Source of the DNA: Acidimicrobiales bacterium
Lineage (GTDB): Bacteria; Actinomycetota; Acidimicrobiia; Acidimicrobiales; UBA8190
Direction: 5' to 3'
Length of the DNA stretch: 7,597 nt
Assembly: GCA_030042575.1 (NCBI GenBank)
Contig: JASHZK010000210.1
Span: 1 to 7,597 of the forward strand
The notes under the pieces were generated by a model that was not told the origin of the DNA, made no database searches, and saw nothing but the letters and a program-made list of their open reading frames with translations. Position numbers and translations under genes: made by a program. Shown one piece after another: positions 4,242 through 7,597 of the stretch. How positions within the stretch are numbered: the first letter of the stretch is position 1; each line of letters opens with the position of its first letter.

Positions 4242-7200
4242 GTGGAGGCTGTGTATTCGCCGCGGCATGTGCCGTCGGTACTCCGGCTGGTGGCCGCGGT
4301 GACCATCGCCGCCGCCGGGTTGTATCTCACCTTGTGGAGGACGCAGGTGGGCGCCACCTCCACCAGCACCCCGGCCACCAGCCTGTGCGGCGTCTCCAAC
4401 ACCTCGTCGATCACCGAGTCCACCACGGCTGCCCCCTCTGACCCGACCACCACCCTGGTCTCGGGCAAATCGGCCACGACCATGCAGGCGGCCAACGGCG
4501 ACCTCTACATCCTCTCGGGCAACGACTCCATCAAGCAGTACACCACGTCGGGCACGCTCGTCTCCTCCTTCTCGCTTCCCTTCTCGGGGAGCGAGAACAA
4601 CCTGGTGGTCGACAGCTCGGGCGACGTGTACGTGCTGGGCCCGAACAACACCTTGTACAAGTTCTCCCCCTCCGGCACCAAGCTGTGGAGCTACGACCTT
4701 CCGGCCACGGCCGAGGGAGACTTCTTGTGGACCGACAGCGCCGGGAACCCCGTGATCGGCGTCGTCCTCGAGGGCACCGACGGGATCCTCGTGAGCGAGT
4801 CGGGCACGTTGGACACCGACGGGACCGAGCCCGTCGCCGCCGACCCCGTGGCGGGGGACAACTACGGCGACTACTACATCGACTACGCGCCGGGCGGGGG
4901 CCTCACAGTGGACGACGGGGACTACGTCTATGAATACGACTCCTCGGGAGCCGAGACGGCCTACTTCGGTGATTCGGTCGACGGCGGTGACGAAAGCGCC
5001 GCCGGCAACGCCTTCCACTTCTACTCGGCCACCGAGGCGGTGCAGATCGGATCGACCATCTACGTGGCCGACCAGAGCCAAGGCATCGACGCCTTCACCA
5101 CCCAGGGCTTCTACCTGGGCTCGGCCTCCGACAGCACCTTGAACCTCCCCTACAACTGGCAGGGGAACGCCAGCATGCAGGTGGTGGGCACCACCGTCTA
5201 CTACCTCGACGCCAGCGGCGATGTCGACTCCATCTCCGAGGCCGACCTGGCCGACCTGGTGGCCGAGTCCCAGCCCCCCGAGCAGGGGCTGGGCGACGCC
5301 CTCGGCATCGGAGCGGGGCTGTACACCCCTGAGACGGCCAACTACTTCCCGGTCGGGTCCACCCCTTCGGTCACCGCCAGCTTCGACCCCTGGTGGAAGG
5401 CGGAGGAGGACGACATCTCGCTCAGCTACCAGATCGCCGACGAGAACGAGGCCACCACGGACACCTGGCCGGCGGCCACCACCGTTCCCTTGACCGACGC
5501 CACCTCGTCCTCGGGCACGTTGAACATCCCCTTGACCGTCCCCGGCGCCGACCAGGGCCCCGGCGTCTACATGGTGAACGCCGCCCTCACCGACACCTCC
5601 ACCGACGCCACCGTGGGATCCACCTGTCTCACCTACTCGGTGGGCATGACCGGCGACACACTCGACTTCTCGACCCTGTCCTCCGGTGAGAACTACAACG
5701 GGCCGTCAGCGGTACGGGGGGTGGAGCTGGCGGCCGAGATGGGCACCGGCCTGTTCCGAGAGCAGCTGGACATGAACAGCCTTCTGCCCGACTGCAACTC
5801 GAGCGACGTGACCGTGGCCGACTGCGGACCCGGCGCCCTCACCTACGGCTCGTACGACCCCGTGACCGAAGAGGCCGCCGCCGAGGCCCTGACCCTGGGG
5901 GTGGGCTTCGAGGTCCAGGTGGGCCAAGGCGACGGCACCGACACCGCGGTGGTGGACTACGGCAACGGCTTGTGGGAGCAGGACATCGAGGCCATCGCCG
6001 AGCACTTCGCCTCCTCGGCGCCCGACCTCACCGACTTCGAGGTCTGGGACGAACCCAACAACACCTGGGGCTCGGCCTCCTCCTACGTGACGGACGTCCT
6101 CGAGCCCTTCTACCAAGGCATCCAGGCGGCCAACGCCGCCGACGGGCACGACGACCAGGTGATCGGGGGGACGGTGTGCGGACCGGACCTCACCTACTGG
6201 GAGCAGATCGCCGAGAGCGGCGGCTTCTCCTACATGAACATCGTGGGCATCCACCCCTACACCGGCTACGACGCCTCCTACGAGGAGGAGGGAGTGCCCG
6301 AGTTCTTGAGCCAGCTCGAGAGCCTCATGTCCCAGTACGGCGTGGGGTCGGACCAGATCTGGGACACCGAACAGGGGTTGTGGTCCGACGGGTACGCCTC
6401 GTTCTGGGAAGTGGGCGACTACGCGGCAAGGGCATGGATGTGGAACAGGTCCTTCGGGATCACCAAGTGGAACTACTACATCACCGAGGGCGGCTTCAAC
6501 GGCGAGGGTGAGTCGTACTCGCTCATCCAGGCCGACTCCGAGGACGACTACGTGAAGCCCGCCGGCATCGCCCTCATGACGGCGTCGAACCTCCTGGGCA
6601 ACCGACCCTATTTGGGAATGGTCTCCACCGGCATCCCCTCGGGATACGGCATGCTCTTCGGCCCCGGCCCGGGGGCGAGCGGTGACGTCCTGGCCCTTTG
6701 GACCGACGACCTCACCGTGTCGGCCCAGGTGACGCTGTCGGCCGGCTCGGGGACGGTCGACGTCCCCACCGTCGGCGTGCTCGGCCAGTCCGGCTCCTTG
6801 AGCGTCTCGGCCGGATCGGAGACCCCGCTGCAACTGTCGGGCGCACCGGTCTACCTGGAGGTGCCCGCCGGCGACACCCTGGCCGTGTCGCCCACCGAGA
6901 GCTTCGGGTCGGACCTGGCCCTGGCCAGCGGAGTGACGGTGACCGCCTCGTCGACCTCGAGTGGCTCGCCCGGCGCCGTCAACCGCTCCACCACCTTCGA
7001 AGGGGCCACCGTCCCCGACACCACCAACGACCAAGGCGCCCTGTACGGCGGCTGGATGGCGTCGAGCACCGATTCCTCTCCGACCGTCACCGAGACCTTC
7101 CCCTCTTCGAAGTCCGTCGACCGGGTGATCGTGGCCACTAGCTCCCTGGGCAGCGTCCTACCGGGACTGCGCGACTACGAGATCCAGCTCGACGAAGCCG

Positions 7201-7597
7201 GGACCTGGACGACGGTGGGCACCGTCACCAACCAGTTCTTCGGACGCATGCAGCTCGTGCAGTTCCCCGCGGCCACGGCCACCGGGGTGCGCCTGGTCGT
7301 CCAGGCCTCGGACTACACGTCGTTGGCCGGAGGGCTGGCACCGTGGTTCTGGTCGAGCACCTATCCCCAGACCCCGACCGTCTACGCCTTGGAGGCCTAC
7401 GCCCCCGGCACCGTGTCCTCGTCGGACCCGCCCGCCCCCACGGTGAGCTCGGTGTCGCCTTCGTCGGGGTCGGTCGGCGGGGGGACGTCGGTCACCGTCA
7501 CCGGGACAGGACTGAGCGGGGCCACCGCCGTCGACTTCGGCACCAGCTCGGCCAGCTCCTTCACCGTGGCCAGCGCCACCTCCATCACCGCCGTGGC
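4242..7597 (+). CDS. Large exported multidomain glycoside hydrolase-like protein (NHL-like propeller, GH-A barrel, F5/8C, IPT/TIG); 3' end outside window
   Basis: The frame is open without a stop from GTG 4242 to the window end, at least 1118 residues. The start follows GGGGAG by 6 bases. Residues 10-32 form one hydrophobic segment after basic residues, a signal peptide or membrane anchor; VGA just after it could be a cleavage site. Residues about 80-340 contain NHL/propeller-like repeats (NGDLYILSGNDSIKQY; SSGDVYVLGPNNTLYKF). About 371-480 is a beta-rich Ig-like stretch. About 489-760 fits a clan GH-A (beta/alpha)8 barrel: FEVWDEPN supplies the likely acid/base Glu604, IHPY lies at 670-673, and IWDTEQGLW supplies the likely nucleophile Glu710. 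The position before Glu604 is Asp, where the clan normally has Asn. A beta-sandwich (about 785-875), an F5/8C-like domain (about 910-1055) and a truncated IPT/TIG domain (from about 1064) follow. It probably binds and cleaves an extracellular polysaccharide. Fold and export are fairly clear; GH family (GH39-like is my best guess), substrate and activity are not. Confidence 0.85.
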   Translation, partial: MEAVYSPRHVPSVLRLVAAVTIAAAGLYLTLWRTQVGATSTSTPATSLCGVSNTSSITESTTAAPSDPTTTLVSGKSATTMQAANGDLYILSGNDSIKQYTTSGTLVSSFSLPFSGSENNLVVDSSGDVYVLGPNNTLYKFSPSGTKLWSYDLPATAEGDFLWTDSAGNPVIGVVLEGTDGILVSESGTLDTDGTEPVAADPVAGDNYGDYYIDYAPGGGLTVDDGDYVYEYDSSGAETAYFGDSVDGGDESAAGNAFHFYSATEAVQIGSTIYVADQSQGIDAFTTQGFYLGSASDSTLNLPYNWQGNASMQVVGTTVYYLDASGDVDSISEADLADLVAESQPPEQGLGDALGIGAGLYTPETANYFPVGSTPSVTASFDPWWKAEEDDISLSYQIADENEATTDTWPAATTVPLTDATSSSGTLNIPLTVPGADQGPGVYMVNAALTDTSTDATVGSTCLTYSVGMTGDTLDFSTLSSGENYNGPSAVRGVELAAEMGTGLFREQLDMNSLLPDCNSSDVTVADCGPGALTYGSYDPVTEEAAAEALTLGVGFEVQVGQGDGTDTAVVDYGNGLWEQDIEAIAEHFASSAPDLTDFEVWDEPNNTWGSASSYVTDVLEPFYQGIQAANAADGHDDQVIGGTVCGPDLTYWEQIAESGGFSYMNIVGIHPYTGYDASYEEEGVPEFLSQLESLMSQYGVGSDQIWDTEQGLWSDGYASFWEVGDYAARAWMWNRSFGITKWNYYITEGGFNGEGESYSLIQADSEDDYVKPAGIALMTASNLLGNRPYLGMVSTGIPSGYGMLFGPGPGASGDVLALWTDDLTVSAQVTLSAGSGTVDVPTVGVLGQSGSLSVSAGSETPLQLSGAPVYLEVPAGDTLAVSPTESFGSDLALASGVTVTASSTSSGSPGAVNRSTTFEGATVPDTTNDQGALYGGWMASSTDSSPTVTETFPSSKSVDRVIVATSSLGSVLPGLRDYEIQLDEAGTWTTVGTVTNQFFGRMQLVQFPAATATGVRLVVQASDYTSLAGGLAPWFWSSTYPQTPTVYALEAYAPGTVSSSDPPAPTVSSVSPSSGSVGGGTSVTVTGTGLSGATAVDFGTSSASSFTVASATSITAV

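Noticed and set aside
4236..5081. 281-codon minus-strand open frame
   Set aside because: It is antisense to the propeller region of the large exported protein, with a Val/Gly/Arg-rich shadow composition and no motif.
5706..7034. 442-codon minus-strand open frame
   Set aside because: It is antisense to the glycosidase barrel and the domains after it. The plus-strand frame has WDEPN, HPY and TEQG motifs and continues on both sides, so the reverse frame is incidental.
7420..7597. Tandem repeat or CRISPR-like array at the right edge
   Set aside because: The repeated Ser/Thr/Val/Gly codons give locally similar words, but translation shows one IPT/TIG domain rather than spaced repeats.

Overview
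The window is GC-rich DNA with strong G/C preference at third codon positions and mostly GTG starts preceded by recognisable Shine-Dalgarno sequences. This fits a high-GC actinobacterium; an environmental lineage such as Acidimicrobiia is possible, but the sequence alone does not fix the taxon. It reads as part of a cell-surface polysaccharide locus. No tRNA, rRNA, CRISPR array or insertion sequence is visible.

Left block, minus strand (1-977): a compact cassette transcribed leftward in the order holo-ACP synthase (acpS), small acyl carrier protein, acyl-CoA dehydrogenase-like flavoenzyme. Together they look like a self-contained carrier-protein module: the synthase adds phosphopantetheine to the carrier, and the dehydrogenase could oxidise an acyl group held on the carrier. 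The dehydrogenase is cut by the window edge and carries an in-frame TGA at 44-42. The family sequence resumes in the same frame immediately after it. This is a nonsense mutation, a sequence error or, less likely, recoding.

A divergent spacer (978-1090) separates this block from a plus-strand operon (1091-4017): a Wzt/TagH-type ABC ATPase with a C-terminal substrate-recognition-like domain, a Wzm/TagG-type permease overlapping it by 8 bases, and a class I SAM methyltransferase. This is the export machinery for an undecaprenyl-linked or similar glycan, with a methyltransferase that may modify or cap the glycan.

The 224-base gap at 4018-4241 holds a GC-rich hairpin, a plausible promoter and an 8-bp inverted repeat. 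One arm of that repeat covers the ribosome binding site of the next gene. From 4242 to the end of the window runs one very large open reading frame (at least 1118 codons, no stop inside the window) for an exported multidomain protein. Its parts are an N-terminal membrane or signal segment, NHL-like beta-propeller repeats, an Ig-like region, a clan GH-A-like glycoside hydrolase barrel, a beta-sandwich, an F5/8C (discoidin/CBM32-like) domain and the beginning of an IPT/TIG domain. It probably acts outside the cell on a polysaccharide, perhaps the one exported by the neighbouring transporter.
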